Both the position numbers and the translations under genes were made by a program. Shown here piece after piece: positions 8,062 to 14,735 of a stretch of DNA of 14,839 nt; positions within the stretch are counted from its first letter, which is position 1; every line of letters begins with the position of its first letter. This DNA comes from Bacteroides sp. 43_108 (GTDB lineage Bacteria > Bacteroidota > Bacteroidia > Bacteroidales > Bacteroidaceae): NCBI GenBank assembly GCA_001915545.1, contig MNQS01000213.1, forward strand, positions 1 to 14,839, given 5' to 3'. The notes below the pieces were generated by a model. It was not told the DNA's origin. It worked only from the letters and a program-made list of their open reading frames with translations, and did not search any database.

Positions 8062-8935
8062 ATAGTGTATTCTTTTCAGTTAATAATGCCATATAATTTT
8101 CCAAAGTAAAGCGCCTGTAGAACTTTACAAATCCCATAAATAGGATATTACATATAAAAATCATTATAAGTATTAATAATATTCCAGTTTTATCTATTGG
8201 GAAATCTAGGTTTATTGAACTGATTCCTTTAAGTATAAGTACATCAGTAAAAAGGCATGCTATTAGACATATTGCCCTTAAAAATCCATATAATGCGATA
8301 TAGTTATCTGTTTTTTTTTGGCAGTTTGGAATATTAAGATAAACATAATGCATTACTATTCTATGGTAATCAGCATTGGAATTTATTTCAGGTCTTGAAA
8401 GTGCAAGTTTTTGCGATAAATTAAACAATTTGGTTTGTATACTATTTCGAATGTATTCATCTAACGATCTGGTTATGAATGTATTTATTTTGAGTGGATA
8501 TCCTAATGGTAAAATAAAGAATGTGATAGGGCATAATGTAATGAATACTAATACTCTCCAAAGTAAATTTCCTAAATTAAAATCATGGGCAAAAAAGGAT
8601 TTCCAATAACTTGAATATGTCCTATCTTCTTCGTGTAATAAGTAATATGATGGATATTTAAAGATTTTATTGGCAAAATATTCAATTGTTGTGGATGATA
8701 AATAAGCGATTATATGTCCACATATATAGGATAGAACGATAAGTATTAATGTTGATTTCCACCATTCAATTGCAAGTTCATTTTTGAATGTATGCATAAA
8801 ACTTACAATGCTGAAATAGTCACTGATTGATGCACCTTCTTTGAGAAATGTAATGTGTATGATAATTAATAAAGTTAACATACCTGGAAATAAATATCCA
8901 AAAAAATCATAGATGGAGAACGGGTTTTTTTCCAT
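8060..8935 (-). CDS. Five-TM membrane protein of unknown function in PIN/Cas2-like cassette
   Basis: I do not recognise this 291-residue protein. Hydrophobic segments fall at about 11-30, 62-80, 124-144, 218-237 and 250-271, separated by a polar middle part (about 151-217). The N-terminus NPFSIYDFFGYLFPGML has a Tyr-Asp-Phe-Phe-Gly-Tyr-x-x-Pro-Gly pattern leading into TM1, a motif I associate loosely with uncharacterised integral membrane proteins. The ATG lies one base after the stop of the PIN-like nuclease gene, so the two are almost certainly co-translated. Codon use and base composition are strongly AT-rich like the upstream four genes. By analogy with cassettes that pair a nuclease or sensor with a membrane protein, it could be a membrane effector or anchor, but nothing in the sequence proves this. 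No signal peptide cleavage site or catalytic motif was seen. Confidence 0.75.
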   Translation of the reverse strand: MEKNPFSIYDFFGYLFPGMLTLLIIIHITFLKEGASISDYFSIVSFMHTFKNELAIEWWKSTLILIVLSYICGHIIAYLSSTTIEYFANKIFKYPSYYLLHEEDRTYSSYWKSFFAHDFNLGNLLWRVLVFITLCPITFFILPLGYPLKINTFITRSLDEYIRNSIQTKLFNLSQKLALSRPEINSNADYHRIVMHYVYLNIPNCQKKTDNYIALYGFLRAICLIACLFTDVLILKGISSINLDFPIDKTGILLILIMIFICNILFMGFVKFYRRFTLENYMALLTEKNTL

Positions 8936-8936
8936 A

Positions 8937-9854
8937 TTAGTTTGTGCTATTGGTAAGTGGGTCTGTTATAGTATTTGCATTTGATGTAGTGTATCCGATT
9001 TCTTCGGATAATTGCTCTTGAAGATGAGATAATTCTGGCTGGATAATGCTGAATGTCTGACAGCAGTCTTTTATAAATGTAGCTGAATTTAAGCAATAAA
9101 ATCTTTGGTTTGTTTTTTGATAAAATTCATTAATCAGTTCTTGTCTTGGAGATATAATTTTTCCATAAACTCTATAGAACCAATCGTCTCTTGTTTTTCC
9201 TGTGGCAAAAATTACATCCGTATGACAGTCTGAAGCAAATTTTTGCATTTGCTCCCATATTATCATATCATGAAACATGATTCTTTTATTTGGATTTTGT
9301 TCTGTGCAATAACCTGGTGGAATGCTGTTTGAATATCGTTCTTGTGCTTGAACATATATTTCATTTAATTGAGCGTCACTATATGGCTCTCCTATTCGAT
9401 TTTCGAATAATTCATTTATGGTCTCTTTTCTATTATCACTTTGCAGTGTGCCGCTAAGAGTGTCTATTTGGGTGTCTAATGTTTGATGAATTTGTTCGAT
9501 TAATGTGTTTAGCTGTTGTGTCATTCCCGTATTTAAATAAGGATATCTTCTCTTGCTTGATATACTTTCTTTACAACTTGTTAGATGATGAAGAGTACTC
9601 TGTATATTAGTTATTTGTTGTATGATTTCATTATTGATACTTTGATGGTACAACCAGGCTATATCATAAGGTAACCATAAGCGTCTTTTGATAGCATCAT
9701 CTTTTAGAATAGACAATAAACTGTTTGCATCATTTTCTTCTAATCGAAATATGTCTAGTAGGAAACATGTGTCAATGACAAAAACTGCATTCTCCAAGAA
9801 AGACTTGGTTTCAACTTGGGTCATTGGATAATAGCCAGGAAAAATCTTTTTCAT
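8937..9854 (-). CDS. PIN-like domain nuclease (PIN_8-like)
   Basis: This 305-residue protein fits the long PIN-like family PF18476 (from memory). Asp28 in FVIDTCFLLDIF is the expected first metal ligand. RLWLPYDIAWLYHQ (about 58-71) matches the RxWIPxQVxxEFH segment of the family, although the usual acidic residue is not evident here. A long helical insert rich in Gln and Leu fills about 75-150. Near residue 180 comes PPGYC, followed by HDMIIWEQM, IFATGKTRDDWF and PRQELINEFYQKTNQRFY, the standard ending of the family. The usual Thr-Asp-Asp of the fourth strand reads Thr-Gly-Lys here, leaving Asp-Asp-Trp as nearby acids. The role is inferred to be RNA cleavage. The ATG is two bases after the Cas2-like stop and the membrane gene starts one base after its own stop, giving a compact three-gene unit. 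Confidence 0.8.
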   Translation of the reverse strand: MKKIFPGYYPMTQVETKSFLENAVFVIDTCFLLDIFRLEENDANSLLSILKDDAIKRRLWLPYDIAWLYHQSINNEIIQQITNIQSTLHHLTSCKESISSKRRYPYLNTGMTQQLNTLIEQIHQTLDTQIDTLSGTLQSDNRKETINELFENRIGEPYSDAQLNEIYVQAQERYSNSIPPGYCTEQNPNKRIMFHDMIIWEQMQKFASDCHTDVIFATGKTRDDWFYRVYGKIISPRQELINEFYQKTNQRFYCLNSATFIKDCCQTFSIIQPELSHLQEQLSEEIGYTTSNANTITDPLTNSTN

Positions 9855-9856
9855 GT

Positions 9857-10138
9857 TTATAAGATTAGATTATTTTTTACCCATTCATTAGGTGCCAACA
9901 CTTTTGTCCATGCTGCAGATTTCCCACTTAAGATGATTATTAATCGATCGTTATTGTCAATATATTTGATTAAAAAATCTCTAATTTCTATATGATTCTT
10001 TTCACTTATGATAGCCCATGTGGATTCAGTTAGTCTTCCCCATGTAGGAAACGATTTTAAAGCAGCGTATAAATCTTGATAATTTTTATTTGGCTGACAT
10101 AAGTCATAGCTAATGATATAACAATGTTTCTCTGTCAT
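9857..10138 (-). CDS. Cas2-like / SinR-family small protein
   Basis: This 93-residue protein has the ferredoxin-like pattern of stand-alone Cas2-like proteins often labelled SinR family. A first strand YIISYDL carries Asp12 where Cas2 proteins carry their metal-binding aspartate. Then come a helix (NYQDLYAALKSF), a TWGRLTESTWAI strand, the IEIRDFLIKYI helix and the NDRLIIILSG strand. No cas1, other cas gene or CRISPR array is in the window, so a role in spacer acquisition is unlikely; a free-standing nuclease, a VapD-like toxin or a structural dimer subunit is more plausible. It opens the three-gene cassette, with the PIN-like gene beginning two bases later. A possible promoter lies about 130 bases upstream. 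Confidence 0.75.
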   Translation of the reverse strand: MTEKHCYIISYDLCQPNKNYQDLYAALKSFPTWGRLTESTWAIISEKNHIEIRDFLIKYIDNNDRLIIILSGKSAAWTKVLAPNEWVKNNLIL

Positions 10139-10177
10139 TTTGATTTCATTGTTTAAAGGTTAAATAGTAGGAGGTTT

Positions 10178-10194
10178 ATGTTTTATAAAAACAT
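10178..10194. other. AT-rich hairpin in the leader of the Cas2-like cassette
   Basis: ATGTTTT and AAAACAT form a perfect 7-bp stem with a 3-base loop, between the possible promoter and the Cas2-like ATG. The surrounding 184-nt spacer (10139-10322) has no gene. The hairpin could affect leader stability, or end the AbiC-like transcript, but lacks a convincing U-tract. Confidence 0.35.
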
Positions 10195-10267
10195 TTGACT
10201 GACTATTGGGAAGTCTTTTAGGTAAAATAAAAGCGAAAGAGAGTTTTTGATTATTCGCTATCTCATA

Positions 10268-10298
10268 CAAAGATAAGCAATGCTATCCATTTCTTAAA
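10268..10298 (-). promoter_or_regulatory. Possible Bacteroides-type promoter for the Cas2-like/PIN/membrane cassette
   Basis: On the minus strand TATCTTTG (10275-10268) matches every fixed position of the Bacteroides -7 consensus TAnnTTTG. A TTTA at 10298-10295 lies 19 bases upstream, where a TTTG -33 element is expected. Transcription would start about 10260, giving a leader of roughly 120 bases before the Cas2-like ATG. This would let the three-gene cassette be expressed apart from the AbiH-AbiC pair. Confidence 0.4.
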
Positions 10299-10322
10299 CT
10301 TAAAAAATCACTTGATAAACTT

Positions 10323-11429
10323 TCACTTCTCCTTCTTTTCTTGGTTTGTCTTTTGCTGTTCTATAGCTTGGCTAATAATATTTTTAATTTTCGATATTCT
10401 ATTGTAAACGGAATTTTCTTTATCTTTTAAATCAAGAATTCCTTTTTTTACTTCTGGTAATAGTAAGAGTGTCTTTTGTTCTATATCATTTAATTGTTTG
10501 ATTATATTTTTTATACTAGATATAAATGAGTCCTCTGTTTCAGATATCAAAAAATCTTCTATCTCCAGATTGTAATCATAAATCAGTTTTTCGAGAATTT
10601 GTTTTATATATTTAAAATCACTTTCTTGATATTTTTGAATACTATTGTCTCTCTCTTTTTGATACTTTGTAAGGTATTCTTCAATTGAAGAATGAAAATA
10701 TGTATGTATTTCTTTTCTGTTTTTTATATCAAGTATTTTAATACATCTCTTTTCAATCTTGATAAGATCTTCTCTGACTCTACTTTTTATCGTAAATATT
10801 TCAGAATTATGTCTTTGTACTATTGTGTATATGTTGTTTAAGGCTTCAGGGGTATAATCAATTATATTGTATAAATCATTGAATTTGATAGTCCATTCAG
10901 GCTCTATGGGACTTACATACAAATCAAATCCTCTGAAAACCATTTGTCTTGGGATTTGTTTGATTCTTTCGTATTGTTTTAACGAAGTCCTAAATAGGAT
11001 ATTTGTTTTAAAGGGATTCTCTTCAGATGCATTAATGAATTCCCTTATATTTCCCACATTCTCATCTATGTTTTTGATGGTATTTTTTAAATCGAGTTCT
11101 AGAATTTGAAGATTGTTTAGGCTATCTAGCTTTTCTTTATTTTTTTCTTTTTGTAAAGATTGCAGGAATTGTAACTTTTGTATATTATTGGCTTCTACTT
11201 GCATTCTAAAAGCTAAGAAAGTTGTAATTACACCTGCTATAGCGATGAATGGATTCATAATACCCCCAATTGTGTCTCCAATTGTTCCTGTCCCTGTAAA
11301 ATCTAATCTGTTACAACAGCTACTTGCTGTGAATATATAGGGCGCAATGAAACTAAATGCTATGAAAGCAAAGGAAAGCCATATTAGTATGGTAGATGCT
11401 TTAAATAAGGATTTACTATTTTTCATCAT
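10323..11429 (-). CDS. Putative phage abortive infection membrane protein, AbiC-like
   Basis: This 368-residue protein matches the putative AbiC-like family (PF16872, from memory). TM1 is at about 12-34 and TM2 at about 55-76; between and into TM2 runs the family hallmark GTGTIGDTIGGIMNPF (46-61), and AFRMQVEANN follows TM2. The rest is a large, lysine- and glutamate-rich helical cytoplasmic domain with probable coiled coil at about 85-125 and in the last 60 residues. Two adjacent cysteines (38-39) lie in the short loop between the TM segments. The gene starts ATGATG; the first ATG overlaps the abiH TGA by ATGA, and the second ATG overlaps it by one base, so the pair is translationally coupled. 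The expected role is arrest or death of infected cells, possibly acting at the membrane. Family members are mostly uncharacterised. Confidence 0.82.
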   Translation of the reverse strand: MMKNSKSLFKASTILIWLSFAFIAFSFIAPYIFTASSCCNRLDFTGTGTIGDTIGGIMNPFIAIAGVITTFLAFRMQVEANNIQKLQFLQSLQKEKNKEKLDSLNNLQILELDLKNTIKNIDENVGNIREFINASEENPFKTNILFRTSLKQYERIKQIPRQMVFRGFDLYVSPIEPEWTIKFNDLYNIIDYTPEALNNIYTIVQRHNSEIFTIKSRVREDLIKIEKRCIKILDIKNRKEIHTYFHSSIEEYLTKYQKERDNSIQKYQESDFKYIKQILEKLIYDYNLEIEDFLISETEDSFISSIKNIIKQLNDIEQKTLLLLPEVKKGILDLKDKENSVYNRISKIKNIISQAIEQQKTNQEKKEK

Positions 11430-12379
11430 AAATTGATTTTTAATGTATTGCTTTGTTTGTATTCTTGTTGATTTTGTTTAATATTTAATTCCTTCATTAG
11501 CTTAATTGCATGTTTTTTGTCTTCATCGTTATAATAACATAATATCCATTTGGCATTTGGAGATATAGAAGCTGCTATATGTTTGAAGTAAGGTTTGTCA
11601 ATTTCATTATATGAATGGCCGAGAACAATTACTTCTTTTATATTTGAAAGTTGATTAAAAAATGCAGAATGATTGTCTATGATTTCTTCTGTGTGCTTTC
11701 TCATTTTATCGTAAAAGGTATAAACTGCATTTTCCGCAAATTGTTCATGACCTATCTCATGTGATTCTATATCTCCATTTATATCATAACTTATAAAAGG
11801 ATTTTTACTACCATATAATGCTTCTTTTACATTGAAATCTTCAATGTTTTTCCCATGTCCAAATATTAGCTTTTCTCTAACTTTATTGTGGATATGTGTA
11901 ATATTAGAGGTGGGAATTTTATAAATTATTTCTAATACCTCTGTATAATTAAATGTTAAATAATAAGCAGATGGATCTAGATTATAAGTCTTATTGAGTT
12001 TGGATATTTGCAATGAATTAATCCATTCTTCAAACCCCTTGCGTAACTCCTTTAATAGTTCATCACATTTATTTTCTATTTCATATTGAGCAGTATACCA
12101 GTCTCTGTCTCTAAAGTCTTCGGAGGCTAAGTTGGGAGTATTCTCTTTGATAATTTCTGTCAGTGAATCATAATTAATTTCTTTCTCTAGGTTATTTTCA
12201 AAATCGGCCCAAAGTTGTGATTTTTCTCTTATGTCATAGAATTCTGATAATGTAGTTAATATATCTTTTCTATTATTTTCAAGGTATTTATAGAAATCCA
12301 TATAACCGCATGCAAGTCCATGTCCTTTGTCAAATCCGTTTCCTATTATATAGAGTTTCTGGTTGCTAGTGGATTGCAT
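11426..12379 (-). CDS. abiH: AbiH family abortive infection protein
   Basis: This 317-residue protein belongs to the AbiH family (PF14253), named after a lactococcal gene that aborts phage infection. The N-terminus LYIIGNGFDKGHGL (9-22) is the family signature. LWADFENNL at 56-64, YLTFNYTEVLE at about 140-150, ITHIHN at 160-165, FGHG at 173-176 and VLGHSYNEIDKPYF at about 252-265 follow in the usual order. The GNGFD loop, the NYTxxLE segment, the HIHN and the GHSxxxxDxxY end resemble the layout of SIR2-like proteins, so NAD binding or cleavage is a fair inference but not shown. The gene is first in the AT-rich block and overlaps the AbiC-like gene. A hairpin just upstream may end fcl transcription; I see no clear promoter in 12380-12421. 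Confidence 0.88.
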   Translation of the reverse strand: MQSTSNQKLYIIGNGFDKGHGLACGYMDFYKYLENNRKDILTTLSEFYDIREKSQLWADFENNLEKEINYDSLTEIIKENTPNLASEDFRDRDWYTAQYEIENKCDELLKELRKGFEEWINSLQISKLNKTYNLDPSAYYLTFNYTEVLEIIYKIPTSNITHIHNKVREKLIFGHGKNIEDFNVKEALYGSKNPFISYDINGDIESHEIGHEQFAENAVYTFYDKMRKHTEEIIDNHSAFFNQLSNIKEVIVLGHSYNEIDKPYFKHIAASISPNAKWILCYYNDEDKKHAIKLMKELNIKQNQQEYKQSNTLKINL

Positions 12380-12421
12380 AGCTTCGTTTTCTTATCTGAT
12401 ATATTTAGTTTTATGAAAAGC

Positions 12422-12458
12422 AATATCCCTTATAGGTCGTGTATACCATAGGGATATT
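12422..12458 (-). terminator. Hairpin downstream of the ancestral fcl stop
   Basis: Arms AATATCCCT (12422-12430) and AGGGATATT (12450-12458) pair perfectly over 9 bp around a 19-base loop. On the minus strand the stem is followed by GCTTTTC. It lies 21 bases after the TAA at 12480 that would end an unshifted fcl, so it probably ended the gmd-fcl transcript before abiH. Confidence 0.45.
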
Positions 12459-12479
12459 ACTGTTTTCCTTTTCCTTTTC

Positions 12480-12584
12480 TTATACTGTCTGATGATTGAT
12501 GCAGATACCTTTCAGGTACCATTCATACAAGCGGTGAATACCTTCGTCTATTTCTACTTTATGGTGCCATCCCAGGCTGTGCAG
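12480..12584 (-). pseudogene. fcl: Out-of-frame remnant of the fcl C-terminus
   Basis: In a different minus-strand frame from the fcl open frame, 34 codons starting LHSLGWHHKVEIDEGIHRLY and continuing to a TAA at 12480 reproduce the normal GDP-L-fucose synthase ending (HxLGWxHxVxxxEGIxxxYxWYL). This stretch should directly follow the DGT-PRKLLDVSK segment of intact proteins. It is separated from the in-frame part by only CTAG, so it is not translated as part of the current reading frame. Confidence 0.85.
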
Positions 12585-13572
12585 CTAGCGTGCCGTCCGG
12601 TTTTGACGCATCCCAGCGCAGTTCGCCCTTGAAGCCGATTTCCTTCATGATCTTTTCGGCTACTTCACGGATGGACAGTTCCTTGCCCGTACCCACGTTG
12701 ATGTGGCAGTTGCGGATTTCCGTGATGCCGTCGGCGTTCTTCACCGAAGCGTCGTATGTCTGCTTGAAGTCCACGTTCAGCAGTACATGTACGCTGGCAT
12801 CTGCCATTTCTTCACTCCACAAAAACTCACGCATCGGCTTTCCCGTACCCCAAAGCGTAACCGCTTCCGGTGTGATGCCGAACTTCGCCAGCTTTTCCAG
12901 AATCTCTTTGTCCGTATTATTTCCGTTTACACCTTCCACCGGACGCAGGTTGATGTCCTTACGTACCGCATCCCAGTCGCCCTCGTTCAGGCATTTCGCC
13001 AGGTGAATCTTGCGGATCATGGCCGGCAGTACGTGGCTGTTTTCCAGGTGGAAATTATCATTCGGACCGTACAGGTTGGTCGGCATTACGGCGATGTAAT
13101 TCGTGCCATACTGCAGGTTGAAGCTTTCACACATCTTCAGTCCCGCAATCTTCGCGATGGCATACGGTTCGTTCGTATATTCCAGCGGGGAGGTGAGAAG
13201 CACCTCTTCCTTCATCGGTTGCGGAGCCTCGCGCGGATAGATACACGTACTGCCCAGGAACAGCAACTTCTTCACCCCGTGACGGAAACTCTCGCCAATC
13301 ACGTTCTGCTGAATCTGTAAGTTCTGGTAGATAAAGTCCGCACGATATTGCAGGTTGGCCATGATGCCTCCCACATGTGCCGCAGCCAGAATCACCGCAT
13401 CCGGCTGTTCCTCGTCAAAGAACTTCTTTACCGCTATCGGGTCCAGCAAATCCAGTTCCTTGTGCGAACGTCCTACCAGGTTATTATAACCTCTTTCCTT
13501 CAGGTTATTCCAGATAGCGGAACCCACCAGTCCGTGGTGTCCCGCTACATATATCTTCGCTGATTTGTCCAT
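12559..13572 (-). CDS. fcl: GDP-L-fucose synthase with frameshifted 3' end
   Basis: Fcl (WcaG) epimerises and reduces GDP-4-keto-6-deoxy-D-mannose to GDP-L-fucose with NADPH. From the ATG at 13572 the frame gives 337 residues. GHHGLVG (11-17) binds the cofactor; Ser108, Cys110, Tyr137, Lys141 and His180 correspond to the E. coli catalytic residues (Ser107, Cys109, Tyr136, Lys140, His179). RWDASKPDGT ends at 328, after which the frame reads LAAQPGMAP and stops. The normal RKLLDVSK-type motif is missing and the last 34 residues lie downstream in another frame, consistent with a net 23-base loss leaving CTAG. The loss removes part of the substrate-binding C-terminal domain, so activity is doubtful. 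An upstream ATG at 13602 would add ten unlikely residues. An assembly error is possible. The intact salvage enzyme Fkp could compensate. Confidence 0.9.
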   Translation of the reverse strand: MDKSAKIYVAGHHGLVGSAIWNNLKERGYNNLVGRSHKELDLLDPIAVKKFFDEEQPDAVILAAAHVGGIMANLQYRADFIYQNLQIQQNVIGESFRHGVKKLLFLGSTCIYPREAPQPMKEEVLLTSPLEYTNEPYAIAKIAGLKMCESFNLQYGTNYIAVMPTNLYGPNDNFHLENSHVLPAMIRKIHLAKCLNEGDWDAVRKDINLRPVEGVNGNNTDKEILEKLAKFGITPEAVTLWGTGKPMREFLWSEEMADASVHVLLNVDFKQTYDASVKNADGITEIRNCHINVGTGKELSIREVAEKIMKEIGFKGELRWDASKPDGTLAAQPGMAP

Positions 13573-13591
13573 AGTTTCAGAGACAGAAGAA

Positions 13592-13601
13592 CAAAAGAAC
13601 A
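13592..13601 (-). promoter_or_regulatory. fcl: Possible -7-like element before fcl
   Basis: TGTTCTTTTG on the minus strand, 19 bases before the fcl ATG, is identical to the ten bases upstream of the antitoxin gene. TTCTTTTG matches TAnnTTTG at five of six fixed positions. It could give fcl its own start in addition to read-through from gmd. Without a clear -33 element this remains weak. Confidence 0.22.
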
Positions 13602-13606
13602 TATAA

Positions 13607-13645
13607 TCTTCATTATTAATTCTTCATTCCTCATTCTTCATTATT
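13607..13645. repeat. Heptanucleotide repeat between gmd and fcl, inverted relative to the fkp array
   Basis: On the minus strand five 7-base units (AATAATG, AAGAATG, AGGAATG, AAGAATT, AATAATG) run from 13645 to 13611, the first including the gmd TAA stop. The 23 bases at 13607-13629 are identical, in inverted orientation, to 4214-4236 in the array before fkp. This is the same AATGAAGAAT-type repeat family, shorter here. Confidence 0.85.
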
Positions 13646-14735
13646 TCACGATTCCTTTCTCCAGGTATTCTGCCAGGTTCGTACGGATTTTTTCGCCCGC
13701 CTTTTCTACAGCTACCTTCGCCATATCTGAATCCACCATGATGTTGATCAGTTCCTCGAAAGAAGTCTTGGTCGGGTTCCATCCCAGTCTGGCTTTCGCC
13801 TTGGTCGGGTCACCCCAGAGGTTCACTACGTCAGTCGGACGATAGAAGTCTTCGCTCACTTCCACCAGACACTTGCCGGTAGCCTTGTCGTATCCCTTTT
13901 CGTCGATTCCTTTGCCCTTGAATTCCAGTTCGATGCCGGCACGCTTGAAGGCCAGGTAACAGAATTCACGCACACTGTGCTGTTCGCCGGTAGCGATGAC
14001 GAAATCTTCCGGTTCGCTGTTCTGCAGGATGAGCCACATACATTCCACGTAATCCTTGGCATATCCCCAGTCGCGCAGAGAGTCGAGGTTACCCAGGTAC
14101 AGCTTTTCCTGCTTGCCCTGTGCGATACGGGCCGCAGCCAGCGTAATCTTACGTGTGACGAACGTTTCTCCGCGGCGTTCTGATTCGTGATTGAACAGGA
14201 TACCCGAGCAGCAGAACATGTGGTAAGCCTCGCGGTATTCCTTCACAATCCAGAAACCATAGAGCTTGGCCACTGCATACGGGCTGTAAGGATGGAACGG
14301 CGTGTTCTCGTTCTGCGGCACTTCTTCCACCTTTCCATACAGTTCCGAAGTAGATGCCTGATAGATGCGGCAAGTCTCTGTCAGTCCACACAGACGTACG
14401 GCTTCCAATACACGGAGTACCCCTGTAGCATCTACGTTGGCCGTAAATTCCGGCGAGTCGAAGCTCACCTGCACGTGGCTTTGTGCAGCCAGGTTGTAAA
14501 TTTCCGTGGGGCGTACCTTGCTTACCACTTGCAGAATACTCATGGAATCCCCCAAATCCGCATAGTGCAAATGAAATTTCGGTTGTCCTTCCAGATGTGC
14601 GATACGTTCGCGGAAGTCCACTGACGAGCGGCGAATGGTACCGTGTACATCATACCCTTTTTCCAATAAGAATTCGGCCAGGAACGATCCGTCCTGTCCT
14701 GTAATACCTGTGATTAGTGCTACTTTTCTTTCCAT
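13641..14735 (-). CDS. gmd: GDP-mannose 4,6-dehydratase
   Basis: Gmd converts GDP-D-mannose to GDP-4-keto-6-deoxy-D-mannose, the first step of GDP-L-fucose synthesis. The ATG at 14735 gives 364 residues, normal for Bacteroidales; the open frame extends three codons further to a TTG, which is less likely. [15 protein letters not shown] at 10-24 is the NADP loop with the family's extra Gln-Asp. [11 protein letters not shown] follows at about 35-45, ASTSELYG has Thr129 and Glu131, and YSPYAVAK has Tyr153 and Lys157. [17 protein letters not shown] at about 182-198 is a Gmd hallmark. The C-terminus is intact. It is followed by fcl after 68 bases, which contain a heptad repeat. The 95 bases upstream to the window edge hold no gene and no clear promoter. 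Confidence 0.97.
   Translation of the reverse strand: MERKVALITGITGQDGSFLAEFLLEKGYDVHGTIRRSSVDFRERIAHLEGQPKFHLHYADLGDSMSILQVVSKVRPTEIYNLAAQSHVQVSFDSPEFTANVDATGVLRVLEAVRLCGLTETCRIYQASTSELYGKVEEVPQNENTPFHPYSPYAVAKLYGFWIVKEYREAYHMFCCSGILFNHESERRGETFVTRKITLAAARIAQGKQEKLYLGNLDSLRDWGYAKDYVECMWLILQNSEPEDFVIATGEQHSVREFCYLAFKRAGIELEFKGKGIDEKGYDKATGKCLVEVSEDFYRPTDVVNLWGDPTKAKARLGWNPTKTSFEELINIMVDSDMAKVAVEKAGEKIRTNLAEYLEKGIVK

Noticed and set aside
9857..10138. CRISPR-Cas locus suggested by the Cas2-like protein
   Set aside because: No regularly spaced repeats, no cas1 and no effector gene are present anywhere in the window.
10178..10198. Plus-strand six-codon ORF preceded by TAGGAGG
   Set aside because: The ribosome-binding-like sequence is good, but the peptide is only six residues, on the opposite strand from every gene and inside an AT-rich hairpin.
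7987..12480. Direct repeats marking the ends of the defence block
   Set aside because: Only short pyrimidine runs such as TTCCTTTT are shared by the two edges, which is expected by chance in AT-rich DNA.
13573..13602. Ten-residue N-terminal extension of Fcl from an upstream ATG
   Set aside because: The extra residues are not part of the family; MDKSAKIYVAGHHGLVG matches the normal start of GDP-L-fucose synthases.
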